Assembly (NCBI GenBank): GCA_021399445.1
Contig: JAJTUQ010000002.1
Coordinates: forward strand, 3,844,001 to 3,908,000
DNA: 64,000 nucleotides
Reading direction: 5' to 3'
Source of the DNA: Xylogone sp. PMI_703
Taxonomy: Eukaryota > Ascomycota > Leotiomycetes
Shown: piece by piece, positions 22,957 to 32,341 of the stretch
Numbering within the stretch: position 1 is the stretch's first letter
Layout of the letters: each line of letters begins with the position of its first letter
Position numbers and translations under genes: made by a program
The notes under the pieces: generated by a model
The model's input: only the letters and a program-made list of their open reading frames with translations
Database searches by the model: none
Told to the model about the DNA's origin: nothing

Positions 22957-23428
22957 ATGGCGCCCAAAGGTCCTTTCAGATTAGTAACTGTTAATACAGT
23001 ACCAGAAAGAGCCAAGTTGATAGTCGGGCGTGTGGCCGAGGCAGTGAAAGAGGAGTGGATAATTGACCATATTGAAAATGCTGAGAGTCCGTCCCATAAG
23101 TAATAGCTCAATATTATGTATCTATGCTTATTCGATATAGAAATTGAAGAAGTGAAAGCCATATGTGAGAGGCAAAGACCGGATGTTTTAGTATGCTACA
23201 CCCAGTCCCTTGATACAGTGTATTTTTAAGCAGGTCAAGATACTCACCATTCAGTTTTGTGCCTCAATGTGGACTAAGGAAGAGAGTGATAAAATTCAAC
23301 AAATTGCTCGAGAAACCGTCCCCGGGATCAAGACGTGGGCCGCTCCACAGGGTCTCCAAGCTAAAATAGGACCCGATGGTATGGTAGAATTATTGAAAAA
23401 ACAGCTACCTGAAATATTAGCTAGTTAA
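22957..23428 (+). CDS. Small conserved fungal protein, 117 aa, three exons
   Basis: Exons 22957-23086, 23141-23190 and 23255-23428 give 117 residues beginning MAPKGPFRLVTVNTVPERAK and ending GMVELLKKQLPEILAS. The chain reads as one compact alpha/beta-like domain, with joined blocks AEKIEEVKAICERQRPDVLF and CASMWTKEESDKIQQIARET and then a VPGIKTWAAPQGLQAKIGPD stretch. No signal peptide or membrane segment is seen. The first intron uses an unusual donor, GTCCGT. It is the only GT that keeps the frame, because other choices meet a stop. I do not recognise a characterised family; a cytosolic protein of unknown role is all I can say. It is divergent from the reductase fusion. Confidence 0.7.
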
Positions 23429-24074
23429 ACCCTTTGTTGTTGGCAATTATAAGGACTCTTTCTATAGAAAAATCATCTACGCGGAAGGTTGGGCTCGGAG
23501 CTCTTGTGTCATTTCCAAATTATACATGCTCATAGAGATATCGATGCTATAGATTATAACCTGGGGCAAACCAGTTAACACTAAAATACACACACATTAA
23601 TCAAATGATGAACAAGATATAACTCTGAATAAGATACACCCTGCTTATATGACTGTTTATTCCCACTGACGCTTCAATCTCGCCAGCTCCCTTTCTCTCT
23701 GGCTTAAATATGTCTCGATTGCTCCTCATTTCCGCCTCAAGAGGGAAATACCCTCTTCTTCAAAACACAGTTCTACTTGTCCGCCGATATCGGCACTTGC
23801 TTCATACATAACGTCAAACTATCAATTCAGAACTAGACTTTCTTCTTCTGTTTCACCTCCTAGAGTAATGATTGAATAATACGGTATTTTGCTGTATAAT
23901 AATGATTATGTGATCCACTTGGAGACGGTGTCAAGAGTCACTGGTAAACCGCCAACCCTAAACTTTTGCTGTCGCTTTTGGTGCATGCTAAGAGCAATTA
24001 AAAACGAACTATGGAGCCACATCTTACGTAATGCTTATTTTTTTATCACAAGTTAATTAGCTGTTCTGATTCCG

Positions 24075-24129
24075 CAGTTACTTACCCATAAAAGTCCGAG
24101 CTCAGTTACTTACGTATAAGAGCCGGGCT
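24075..24129. repeat. Tandem duplication of a 27/28-bp unit
   Basis: Two adjacent imperfect copies, 24075-24102 and 24103-24129. Both begin CAGTTACTTAC and end GAGCT or GGGCT, with a few substitutions and a 1-bp length difference. Confidence 0.75.
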
Positions 24130-24333
24130 CACCTGTATGTACAACCAGGCGGTACATTTGGGCTAACTCCCCTTTTCTTGAGCCCCTGCATAAGCCAGCG
24201 AATCGTACTAGCATGTTTATTGTATATTAACCATAAAACTGTGGGTACTGGCATCCTGGAGCCTTTTTCTATCTCTCCTTCGCCCCTGTTTGGAGCAATC
24301 TCTTCCAGGGTTGGCCAAGCGTCATGAGCATAC

Positions 24334-24361
24334 AGGTGGCTCAGCCCCCTAGGGTGCAGCT
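24334..24361 (+). repeat. Left copy of a 26-28-bp inverted repeat
   Basis: AGGTGGCTCAGCCCC followed by CTAGGGTGCAGCT. It matches the reverse complement of 25247-25272 except for two extra C residues. The pair encloses the minisatellites, about 0.9 kb apart. Confidence 0.7.
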
Positions 24362-24504
24362 CACCCAGCCCGTCTAAGCCACAAATCATGTGACATAATA
24401 AGCGATTTTTTTTTTTGGTGAGAAGGGGTCAGGTGAGTCACACGATAGTAAGCGACCTTCGACTTTGTGTAATAGAGTCACACTTCAGTTAAATAAACTT
24501 TTCT

Positions 24505-24740
24505 TACAGGCTTCAGGCCCTACAGGCTTCAGGCCCTACAGGCTTCAGGCCCTACAGGCTTCAGGCCCTACAGGCTTCAGGCCCTACAGGCTTCAGGCCC
24601 TACAGGCTTCAGGCCCTACAGGCTTCAGGCCCTACAGGCTTCAGGCCCTACAGGCTTCAGGCCCTACAGGCTTCAGGCCCTACAGGCTTCAGGCCCTACA
24701 GGCTTCAGGCCCTACAGGCTTCAGGCCCTACAGGCTTCGT
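24505..24740 (+). repeat. 16-bp minisatellite, 14 identical units plus a partial
   Basis: The unit TACAGGCTTCAGGCCC starts at 24505 and repeats every 16 bp up to 24728, followed by a 12-bp partial unit. I see no substitutions between units, which points to recent expansion or homogenisation. Because 16 is not a multiple of 3, three units make a 16-codon period. This explains the 114-residue frame spanning the array, which I do not regard as a gene. Confidence 0.95.
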
Positions 24741-24786
24741 ATCCTTAAAGCCAATGGCCGAAGGTCATTGGCTATACAGCCTGTAG
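24728..24786. repeat. Nested perfect inverted repeats between the two arrays
   Basis: The outer arms are CTACAGGCT (24728-24736) and AGCCTGTAG (24778-24786). The inner arms are AGCCAATG (24749-24756) and CATTGGCT (24766-24773). Both pairs are perfect and share a centre, giving a potential cruciform at the junction of the 16-bp and 23-bp arrays. Confidence 0.85.
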
Positions 24787-24860
24787 CGACTGCACTGTAT
24801 AGCCTGTAGCGACTGCACTGTATAGCCTGTAGCGACTGCACTGTACAGCCTGTAGCGACT
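24775..24860 (+). repeat. 23-bp minisatellite, about 3.7 units
   Basis: Units start at 24775, 24798, 24821 and 24844 (TACAGCCTGTAGCGACTGCACTG or TATAGCCTG variants). The unit contains AGCCTGTA, the reverse complement of the TACAGGCT core of the neighbouring 16-bp array, so the two arrays face each other. Confidence 0.9.
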
Positions 24861-24866
24861 ATACGT

Positions 24867-24928
24867 ATAAACTATTTAATATATTATTAATATATTAATA
24901 ATACATTTATAATATATTAAATGGTTTA
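24867..24928. repeat. AT-rich palindrome with 19-bp arms
   Basis: Arms 24867-24885 and 24910-24928 are reverse complements with one mismatch, separated by 24 bp that are themselves nearly palindromic (TATTAATATATTAATA). Confidence 0.85.
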
Positions 24929-25246
24929 TCCCCTCTGGTCTCAGAAATTTTGATGTTGTATCAGGTATCAATAATTTGTAAAGATTCTGGGAGATATTGA
25001 GCAATCAAGAAGATTTCAGCTTGTTTCAAACCAATGAAAATCTGTTACAGCCTTAGGCATCAAGCTAAAACTGACTGTAAAAATGGCTCTGAGGCCAGAG
25101 GGGATAGTGTATTGATATAAAAATAAGTAGTGTACTTATAATAAAATAAAGTAAGAAAAGGATGCGTGAGGTGAGGTTGAAGAGGGGCTGGCCAAGCTTA
25201 GGCCAAGTGCGGCCGCATGTAAGCGAGCAGGGGTAGGGGCTGCTGG

Positions 25247-25272
25247 AGCTGCACCCTAGGGCTGAGCCACCT
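25247..25272 (-). repeat. Right copy of the inverted repeat
   Basis: AGCTGCACCCTAGGG followed by CTGAGCCACCT, the reverse complement of 24334-24361 apart from a 2-bp gap. Confidence 0.7.
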
Positions 25273-25564
25273 ACATCCTCAGCGGCATTGGATCTATGCA
25301 TGATAACGACAACCTTAACGTAAAATATAAGTAAGTATCCACTTAGTATAATAGACTTAAGTATCAAATTAGAACAATGCAGGTCCAACAGAATAAAAAT
25401 GTCTTAGCTCTAAAACAAGCAGGCTCAAATTGCATGTCTTAAGTGTACATATATAAGTCACTGGGCACCATAGAAGTATAAAGCTATTCATTCTGCGCAC
25501 TCAAGTTTCTCTATAAAATAACATTTCCAATCCAACCTTCTCTATTCTAAAACCTACAATCTCC

Positions 25565-26406
25565 ATGGCTTCAAAACCTACATTGATTTTCCTCCCCGGA
25601 GCCTGGCACTCTCCCAAAGTCTACGACACGATCATAGAGAAACTCACCAAGCTGGGATACAAGTCCCGAACTCTTCCACTCCAGGCTGTAGAGCAACAGG
25701 AAGCTGTCAAAGATTTACAGCCAGACATAGATGCTCTACGCGAAGCCATTCTATCGGAACTAGATGGTGCTGAGAGCGACGTCGTCGTATGCTCTCACAG
25801 CTGGAGTGGAATTATCACCCAAGGGGCACTCGATGGGCTGGACAAGGCTTCCAGGGCAAAAGAAGGCAAGAAGACATCTGTGGTGAAGATTGCGTTCTTC
25901 TGTGCTTTTGTGCCGTTGGAAGGGGTTAGTCTCCTAGATGCCTTTGGTGGTGTTGAGAATATGAAGCAAGTTGCGAATATTGATGTATGGATCCCCAATT
26001 TATTTCTGTTTCCTCTCCCATTGTTTTATCTCCAAGCTCATATGACTAAATTTCCTTTTCTTAACAGGAACCATGGATTTTCCCAAGAGACCCGACAAAT
26101 ATGTTCTATAACGACCTGCCCGAGGACCAGCAGAAGTACTGGGTGTCCACGCTTCGTCCTCATTCGTTTGCCACAAAAGGAATAGGCTCCAAGAGCTGTG
26201 CTTGGAGGTTCATCCCTTCCCGTTACCTCCTGTGTGAGAATGATAATGCTATTCCATTGCCACTTCAGGAGGCAATGGTCAAGGAGTGTCAGGATAATGG
26301 AGCGGAGATGGAAACGGAGAGGATCGCTTCTTCGCATAGCCCGTTCTTGTCACATCCGGACGAGTTTGTTGCTTTTATCAGGAGAACGGCTGGGGAGAAT
26401 TTATAA
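25565..26406 (+). CDS. Alpha/beta-hydrolase fold protein
   Basis: Two exons, 25565-25984 and 26068-26406, encode 252 residues in phase 0. The N-terminal MASKPTLIFLPGAWHSP gives the oxyanion strand-turn. The nucleophile elbow is VVVCSHSWSG with Ser79 as predicted nucleophile (the usual first Gly is replaced by Ser77). After the splice, EPWIFPRDPTNMFYNDLP is a typical cap element, LLCENDNAIP carries the acid Asp, and SSHSPFLSHPDEF the catalytic His. Small fungal hydrolases of this kind are esterases or lactonases of unknown substrate. No signal peptide is seen, so it is probably cytosolic. The ATG follows a pyrimidine-rich leader immediately upstream. Confidence 0.9.
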
Positions 26407-26916
26407 ATTACAGTCATCACTTTAGCTGAGTTCAAGGTCAGTCCGTGGATTCAAGTTTCACGACTCGATTTCTCTGGGTTATGTTCATTTAAAGCATCAA
26501 TATTACACATTTCATGCTAGCATTCGGCTCTCGCGGTTGTTCCTTCTTAGCAAGAGCACAGATGGTTTTCTAATCATCTTCAGCCCATCGCAGTCAGATT
26601 TTCCAGAAATCCGCTTGCTTGGTTCTGTTGAGAGAATCCTTGGACCAGCAAGGAGTGACTCTGGATATTTGTGATGCGCCCTGAAACTCCGAAATGCCCT
26701 CCCTTGTTATTTACTGCCGATAGCCTCCTTCCCCAACACAACTACTGAAAGTGATATAAACTGCTAACAAGCGCCTAACCCGTACCTCTTTTCCCCGTGT
26801 GTCCCACCCCCAGTCCCCGGTCGACCCATCATAAAACCGTTATAAAATTTGCACACATCAGGCCAGCTGATTAATGATACATAAGTCCATCCTCCTCAAG
26901 TTTACCAAGATAACTT
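26407..26916. other. Convergent intergenic region
   Basis: 510 bp between the 3' ends of the alpha/beta hydrolase (+) and the Arg/Pro-rich protein (-). No feature was recognised. Confidence 0.5.
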
Positions 26917-27663
26917 TTATGGTCTATATGCCGGTGGCGGCTCATCACCTGGCTGCGGTCTATTCGGTACATCAAATCTCACACGTGTATCGCTCCGGCT
27001 CCGGCTTCTTGTCCGTCTCGACTCAGAGCGACCTCGTCGTCCTTCCGGCTGTGAATCTTGAAACCCATATTTCATGTCTGGATTCCTTGGGTCGCGATAG
27101 TATGGAGATAGATTCGATGGCATCTGCGGTTGGGATTGTGGTCGTGCCTCTGGTCGTTGGCTCTGTTCCCAGTGCGCTGGCCATCCTGTTACAATCCCTG
27201 GAGTAGGCGCGGGAGCTGGAGGATTGGCAGGTGGCGGCGGTGCATATGCTACCGGTGCTGCAGCTGGCGGTGGATGAGGAGGGGGAGGCACACTGTTGGA
27301 ATACCGTCGTGGATCTCGAGGTGGTCGCTGGCTCTCGTATGTATACTTGTGATCGTCTCTTCTATCCCGTGAATCTCGTCTATCAGAGGAATGTCTTCGG
27401 CGATGTTTGCGATCGCGTGATCGGCTTCTCCGTCGACGAGGACCAGCATCGTCAGCGGAGTATATTCGGTAGCGCTGCTCCTCGAGGGCGTCTTCTTCCT
27501 CTCGAATGCGCCGTTCCTCCTGCTTGTTCTTATGATGCCTGTTGATGAGGTAGCCTGCGGCCACCAGCTCGAGGCCACCTAGAAGGACCATGGTGATATA
27601 AGCTGTGTGAGGCTGAGATGTGTATTCCGCGAAGTATGTCGATAGAGGGGCAAATGGAACCAC
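26917..27663 (-). CDS. Arginine/serine- and proline-rich membrane-anchored protein, unknown function
   Basis: Single-exon frame of 248 residues. A hydrophobic segment near residues 23-40 (YITMVLLGGLELVAAGYL) is likely a membrane anchor. It is followed by a charged helix (KNKQEERRIREEEDALEEQR), an Arg/Ser/His-rich tract (RRRRSRSRDRKHRRRH), a long Pro/Ala tract, and a second RS-like tract (RRTRSRSRSDTRVRFD). The composition resembles fungal membrane proteins with disordered cytosolic tails; the RS repeats need not mean a splicing role. No enzyme motif is visible. The long frame is helped by the low-complexity composition, but the ordered anchor and consistent tail composition suggest a real gene. 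Confidence 0.7.
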   Translation of the reverse strand: MVPFAPLSTYFAEYTSQPHTAYITMVLLGGLELVAAGYLINRHHKNKQEERRIREEEDALEEQRYRIYSADDAGPRRRRSRSRDRKHRRRHSSDRRDSRDRRDDHKYTYESQRPPRDPRRYSNSVPPPPHPPPAAAPVAYAPPPPANPPAPAPTPGIVTGWPAHWEQSQRPEARPQSQPQMPSNLSPYYRDPRNPDMKYGFQDSQPEGRRGRSESRRTRSRSRSDTRVRFDVPNRPQPGDEPPPAYRP

Positions 27664-28384
27664 TTGCTATGATTAAATTAAGAGTTGTTGAGCTCGGATT
27701 ATCAAAATCTGCGACAAAGAGATGATAATCTCAAATATACGTTTCAATTATTGAGAAGAATGGAAAGTTCGGAGAAGGGAAGAAGAGAAGAGAACACAGA
27801 AGGCAAAAGTTAGTAGGAAAGTCAGTAGGAACAGTCAGCCTGGTGCAGGTCATCCAACCAGCGAACGTGATGCAGCATGCGATCAGCCAAGAATGCGGCT
27901 GTGCCGGAAAAACTGCTTGTGGGGCGGCTTATGGAGGGGTACCTCGTTTCGGATAATAATATTTTCCGGAGGGTGATCTCGGAAACGCCGTATAATCACG
28001 TGGACAAGTGCGTGATATGGCACGGCCGCTTGACACCTGAAATATATGGCGTGAGTTGTGCTACTGGTTAACCTTAAGAGATGGCAGAGCCACCACCATC
28101 CGTTAGTCCAGACAGCGGCATCGTATGGCGGCCAATAGATTTCTGCATCCTCGTCTGCCACTGTGCGGCGCATACAGATAAACCAGCTGAGAGACCCGAT
28201 TACGCGGCATGGAAGTCTGTCCGAGTATTACTTCAATGAAACGGTAGGGAAAGCTCGATATATTTTATTTCTTTCGTTGAAATTAGGTTCTATCCGTGAT
28301 ATCATCAAGCTGATAGCTTGTAAATCATCTTCTTGCTTAACTATCGCAATCCAGGAACAGTTCTTAAACTCCCAAAAATCCATA
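27664..28384. promoter_or_regulatory. Divergent promoter region with a CACGTG site
   Basis: 721 bp between the start codons of the Arg/Pro-rich gene (-) and the tail-anchored gene (+). A CACGTG E-box lies at 27997-28002. No gene was seen. Confidence 0.4.
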
Positions 28385-29216
28385 ATGAATCGATCACGCT
28401 ATCAACCAGTGAGTTCTCAGCGTCCTCATGCTCATGCTTAATGTAAATAAGCTTAACCCTTGCATCATAATCTGACAAACCTTACACAAGGTCTCTCAAC
28501 ACGACTCATCGGAACCTATAATCCTCTCACCAATCAATACTGCATCCTACAACTACAACACTGCACTCCCCAATTCAGTTGCTCCATCTGCGCCGTCAAT
28601 TCCCTCTTCACCACCTCCCTCCTTCCACTCCTCACAGTCTGTAAACGGCCATATCGATGCCTCCCCAGGTACCCCGCGTGAAGCTGCTCATGCAAACGTG
28701 CAGGAGTGGAACAATCTCACGCCAACCGCCATCATAGGAGAATCTTTCGGAGAGCCCTCAGGAAGTGATGCGCAGATGCAAATCGCGGCCTTGAAAGCCC
28801 GAGTCGAACGACTGGAAGAATGTATTGGACGACTCATGGTTCGTATTTATTTTTTCTCTCGCTCGAGAACTACTGCCAATATCTACTATATATATAAGCA
28901 AAGCTTCAGGATCGGAGTATCAGGAAACTAACTTACATTTTCTACCTTGCAGCTCGACAAGGAGGAATCTAACACATCCCTCCCCCACGAGGGTCGAACG
29001 AATTGTTGTGTGACATTCACTGATGTTCCTGGTGATTTCGAACAAGCGTTCTCGAGACGGGCAGGCAATAACTGCTGTGTACAATTCAGGTCAAGCTCAC
29101 ACCAGCGAAAACCACACCCCCTAGCTATTATTATCATTATTGGAATGTTTGCTCTTTTGATAACCGCAATTGCAACGATGTCAAAGCTAGCGGGCGTAGG
29201 CAAAAATAGCACTTGA
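28385..29216 (+). CDS. Predicted tail-anchored coiled-coil protein, 211 aa
   Basis: Three exons, 28385-28408 (8 codons), 28491-28838 and 28953-29216, all in phase 0. The product begins MNRSRYQPVSQHDSSEP, continues with a Ser/Pro/Asn-rich disordered half, then a short coiled coil (QMQIAALKARVERLEECIGR, about residues 100-125). A polar region with two CC pairs (TNCCVTF and NNCCVQF) follows. A single hydrophobic segment ends the protein (PLAIIIIIGMFALLITAIAT, about residues 180-200) with an 11-residue tail. That layout fits a tail-anchored membrane protein with its bulk in the cytosol. The second intron has a weak donor, GTTCGT, but a good branch site (ACTAAC at about 28927) and CAG acceptor. 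I know of no characterised family. Confidence 0.7.
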
Positions 29217-29556
29217 GTTTACGACGCTTTAGTTTTATGGAGGTTTTCAGAGCTTTTAAAGCTGGAGTTTCAGGAGTAAGTATACCATGGAGTTGACGGA
29301 TTATGTGGAACTGCAGTTTTGTGCACATGTAACAAGATTAATATATGGCGTCTCTAGATATCCTGAAGCAATGAGTAGCTATAATTATGATAGCTTACAA
29401 TACACAGGTATCGTTTAACTAGCCTATATACGTGAGATTTGTTAGAAGATCAAGTTGGCGTAGTTTTAACATAGCAAAGTTCAACAAGTCACTGACAACC
29501 CCCCGCGATTAACATTAGAGCCAGATCATGCCAATGATTCAGAATTTGTTCATCAC
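29217..29556. other. Convergent intergenic spacer
   Basis: 340 bp between the 3' ends of the tail-anchored gene (+) and the 718-aa gene (-). No feature was seen. Confidence 0.5.
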
Positions 29557-31760
29557 TCATAGTGTTCCACATATAACTCGCCTTGTCATAGCAATCTCGT
29601 TCCAATTAGTCTCCCTGATGTTAGTAATTTGTAGAGACCATGTTTCAGCTTTAGCATCTTTCTGTATAGTTCCCAGACATCTTGCTAGCACACTTTCACT
29701 GGTCTGCAGAAACCTATTGGTCTCAATCTCCATCAAGCCCGTCGTCTTATAATTTAGAAGAAGCCCAGTCGGAAAGGGTGGACGCTCGTGAAACAGATCC
29801 GCAAATTTGAAATGTTGTTTCATGGAATACGATTCTCGTGCAGAGGAGATAACCCGGGCGTAAAGCTCAATGATTGCGTTCTGATTTGTTACTTTGCATC
29901 TCCTACCTTCTCTAAGCATTTCACCGATTCGAAAGCAAGTGCGCAGGATAGTGCGTGACGATACGCCCATGACTGGACAACGGTCGAAGACAGGAGCAGG
30001 AAAGTTTGGCCGTGCGAAAGGCTTCAATATTTCATTTTCAAAACTGAATTTCGCAACATCGCATGTTGATATTTTAGGATTGATTCGATCGTCTTTTCTA
30101 CGCAGCTTATCAGCATCCCCCCTTTTGCTCATGCTAACTGGTGTTGGTAGGCCACTCGGCTCCGGAGAGGCTCTAGTGATTCGATTGGACGCAGAATGTG
30201 TGAAATTAGCTCTAGGTGGTGTTTCCAATATTGAAGACTTTGCAAAGGCGCTGGGAGGGCGGAGAGATCCAATCGGACTATCATCACCGTGAGTCTCAGC
30301 CCCTAATATACTTATCATTTCTTTCTCATCTTCAGACTCCATGTGATACTGCCTATCCGACTCATCAAAATATGACGGTAGGAGGTTGAATTCCTTCACA
30401 TGTAGCGATTCAGGGAAATGCTGAGAACATGAACTATCCTGCAAAAATTTAAAACCTGTGTCAAACGATTTAGCCGGTGGACTGGTACTATGAGGGTTGA
30501 CCCCGTGGACTGTGGACTGGTCTTGCAACACAAAATCTGATCGTAGAGCTGTGGGAGTGCCATTGACCAGAGACAATAAATCGACATCTGCAATATCATC
30601 ATTTAGCAAGTCATCGCTAGTTCCGAAGGTATTTGAAAGCATCCTGTCTGACAAGCAATTTCGAGAGGACCCGTCATAGTTAGAAAGGTTTGACATCGTA
30701 TGAGATATATATTTAGAATTCATGACCCCGGTATTTCCTTTTCGATCTGAATTATTATAATCTGGCTCTATACCCTTAGGTGCCGAGGCCATGATCTTTC
30801 TGCCTCCAGGCCGATTGCGAGAATGAATACCGCGGCATCCGGTGATGACGGTAGGATTGGATGGAGTGCTAGTAGCAAGGTGGTTGATATTTTCCTCACT
30901 AAAGTCAAGCAGTGGTTTCGATATGTGGGATCCATTTTCCTCCGTTACGGAGAGTTCCTGTACTGAGCCTGTGCGTTTGATTATCGATGAATTGGTTGCA
31001 TCTGCGTTATAACGAAACTTAGATAAGGTATCTATAGTTGTTTTTGTCAGACCATCAAATCCCATAACTTTCTCAGCTGTTGTGATAATTTGCTGCTGAT
31101 CAGTATCACAATTCTGCGTCGAACGTTCATTGTCTAAGAAGGATAAGGATTCTGTAGCTGTGGGGACTAAAACGGTGTTACTTTGTCCATAAGGTTTAGC
31201 TGATTCCAAGAATTCGAAGTTGCTCGACAATGAATAGCCATCAGCTTGTTCTGCTTTTGATTCCTTTATTACATCAAATACTCGTTCACTTTTGGATCTG
31301 GCCACTCTGTGCTGCTTTGACGGTCGTGGTTTTGGGCGTTTAGGTGTTGCTGTTTGGTTTTCTTCAGGCGAACAAACCTCAAATACATCATAAGTATCGT
31401 CTTCGACTTCGACAGCTTCTTCATCAACGGTAAGGTATTTGGTCCCCTTCAATAGCTGTCGTTTGTTGCTTTTTCGAGGTAACGTCGTCAGTTCTTGAGT
31501 AGATATATCGTACAATGTCTCACTGTCCCGGCTAATTTCACAAGCATTTCTTGAAAGAGAAGGGGATTGGTATAATTGATAGCTTTTATTTATTGGAGTA
31601 AAGGAAGATGCTTTATATAAGCTCAAATTCGAAGGTCTGTATTGACGAAGTTTAGTAAATGATTGCAGCGTCTTAGAAGGGTAGTAACAAACTCCATTGA
31701 TCCTTGATTAAAGCCTGGAACTCCTCCACCACTACCACCCCGCTGCTCGCCGTTAGGCAT
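29557..31760 (-). CDS. Large protein of unknown function with a conserved-looking C-terminal domain
   Basis: The main exon runs from 31671 down to 29557 (705 codons including stop). It has no usable internal start, so an upstream exon is needed. The best fit is a small exon 31760-31722 (MPNGEQRGGSGGG) joined across a 50-bp phase-0 intron (donor GTTCCA, acceptor CTAAG, TTACTAC possible branch), giving 717 residues. An ATG at 31859 in the same first-exon frame is an alternative start. The first 550 residues are Ser/Asn-rich and look disordered, with a basic patch (TPKRPKPRPSKQHRVARSKS) that may be a nuclear signal. The last 140 residues look folded (RTILRTCFRIGEMLREGRRC; FADLFHERPPFPTGLLLNYK; a final WSLQITNIRETNWNEIAMTR). 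I cannot name the domain. A nuclear role is only suggested by the basic patch. Confidence 0.7.
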
Positions 31761-31859
31761 CGTAGAAACTATAGTTAAGCTTCTCGCACAAGCAGGCGCA
31801 TTGTAAGGGGAACGGATGTTGTTCGACATGAACTGAAACTCGGAAGGAACAACCATCAT

Positions 31860-32341
31860 CCCGGAAGCTGGTTTGCTGCCCGATCCGCCTAATCTCCGTA
31901 CTGGCGCTCGGTAGCGGTGGGGCTGATTCCAAAGAGCTGCGTGATCACGTTCAACTCTACAGAGGTGTAAACATCATTCAGTTTTATTTGGAGTTTCATA
32001 CGGTCGCAACTGTAATCAGCCTCATAGCAGAATTTTTCATCCACAGCAGCCAAGCTTCAGTTTTTTATTTAATTTTCATACTCTTGTAGTCAGTCCCCCA
32101 TTAAGTACCCCGCTATCCTTATCGCATGTATTAAAATAGGCGCCTGTGACACATGTCTACTTTCATATCCTCCAGGCAATTAGAGTGAATAGAGTGTATT
32201 ACTGACAATGCTATCAGCTATTTGACCAGTTTCATTAGTGCGACCATTGGTATTTCATCTTCAGAGATCCATTGGGAAACGTCCTAAGGTTAAAAGCAGC
32301 CTAAGTTCTCCTACGAGCTCCTGAGTCCGTAAACACATACA
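31860..32341. promoter_or_regulatory. Divergent promoter region
   Basis: 482 bp between the 5' ends of the unknown large gene (-) and LSB5 (+). No specific site was assigned. Confidence 0.4.

Larger units (their letters stand above)
23429..25564. other. Gene-free repeat island
   Basis: 2.1 kb with no supported gene. It holds a tandem 28-bp duplication (24075-24129), a pair of inverted repeats (24334-24361 and 25247-25272), two minisatellites (24505-24740 and 24775-24860), a nested inverted repeat between them, and an AT palindrome (24867-24928). The frames at 24129-24389 (-) and 25065-25388 (-) overlap the inverted repeats and may be decayed element sequence, but I cannot assign a transposon family. 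Confidence 0.6.

Noticed and set aside
24129..24389. Possible transposon-derived peptide on the minus strand
   Set aside because: It overlaps the inverted repeat and could be element debris, but I could not match it to any transposase or reverse transcriptase motif.
24465..24809. 114-aa frame over the 16-bp minisatellite
   Set aside because: Entirely explained by the tandem repeat, which is open in frame by periodicity. No start context or conserved sequence.
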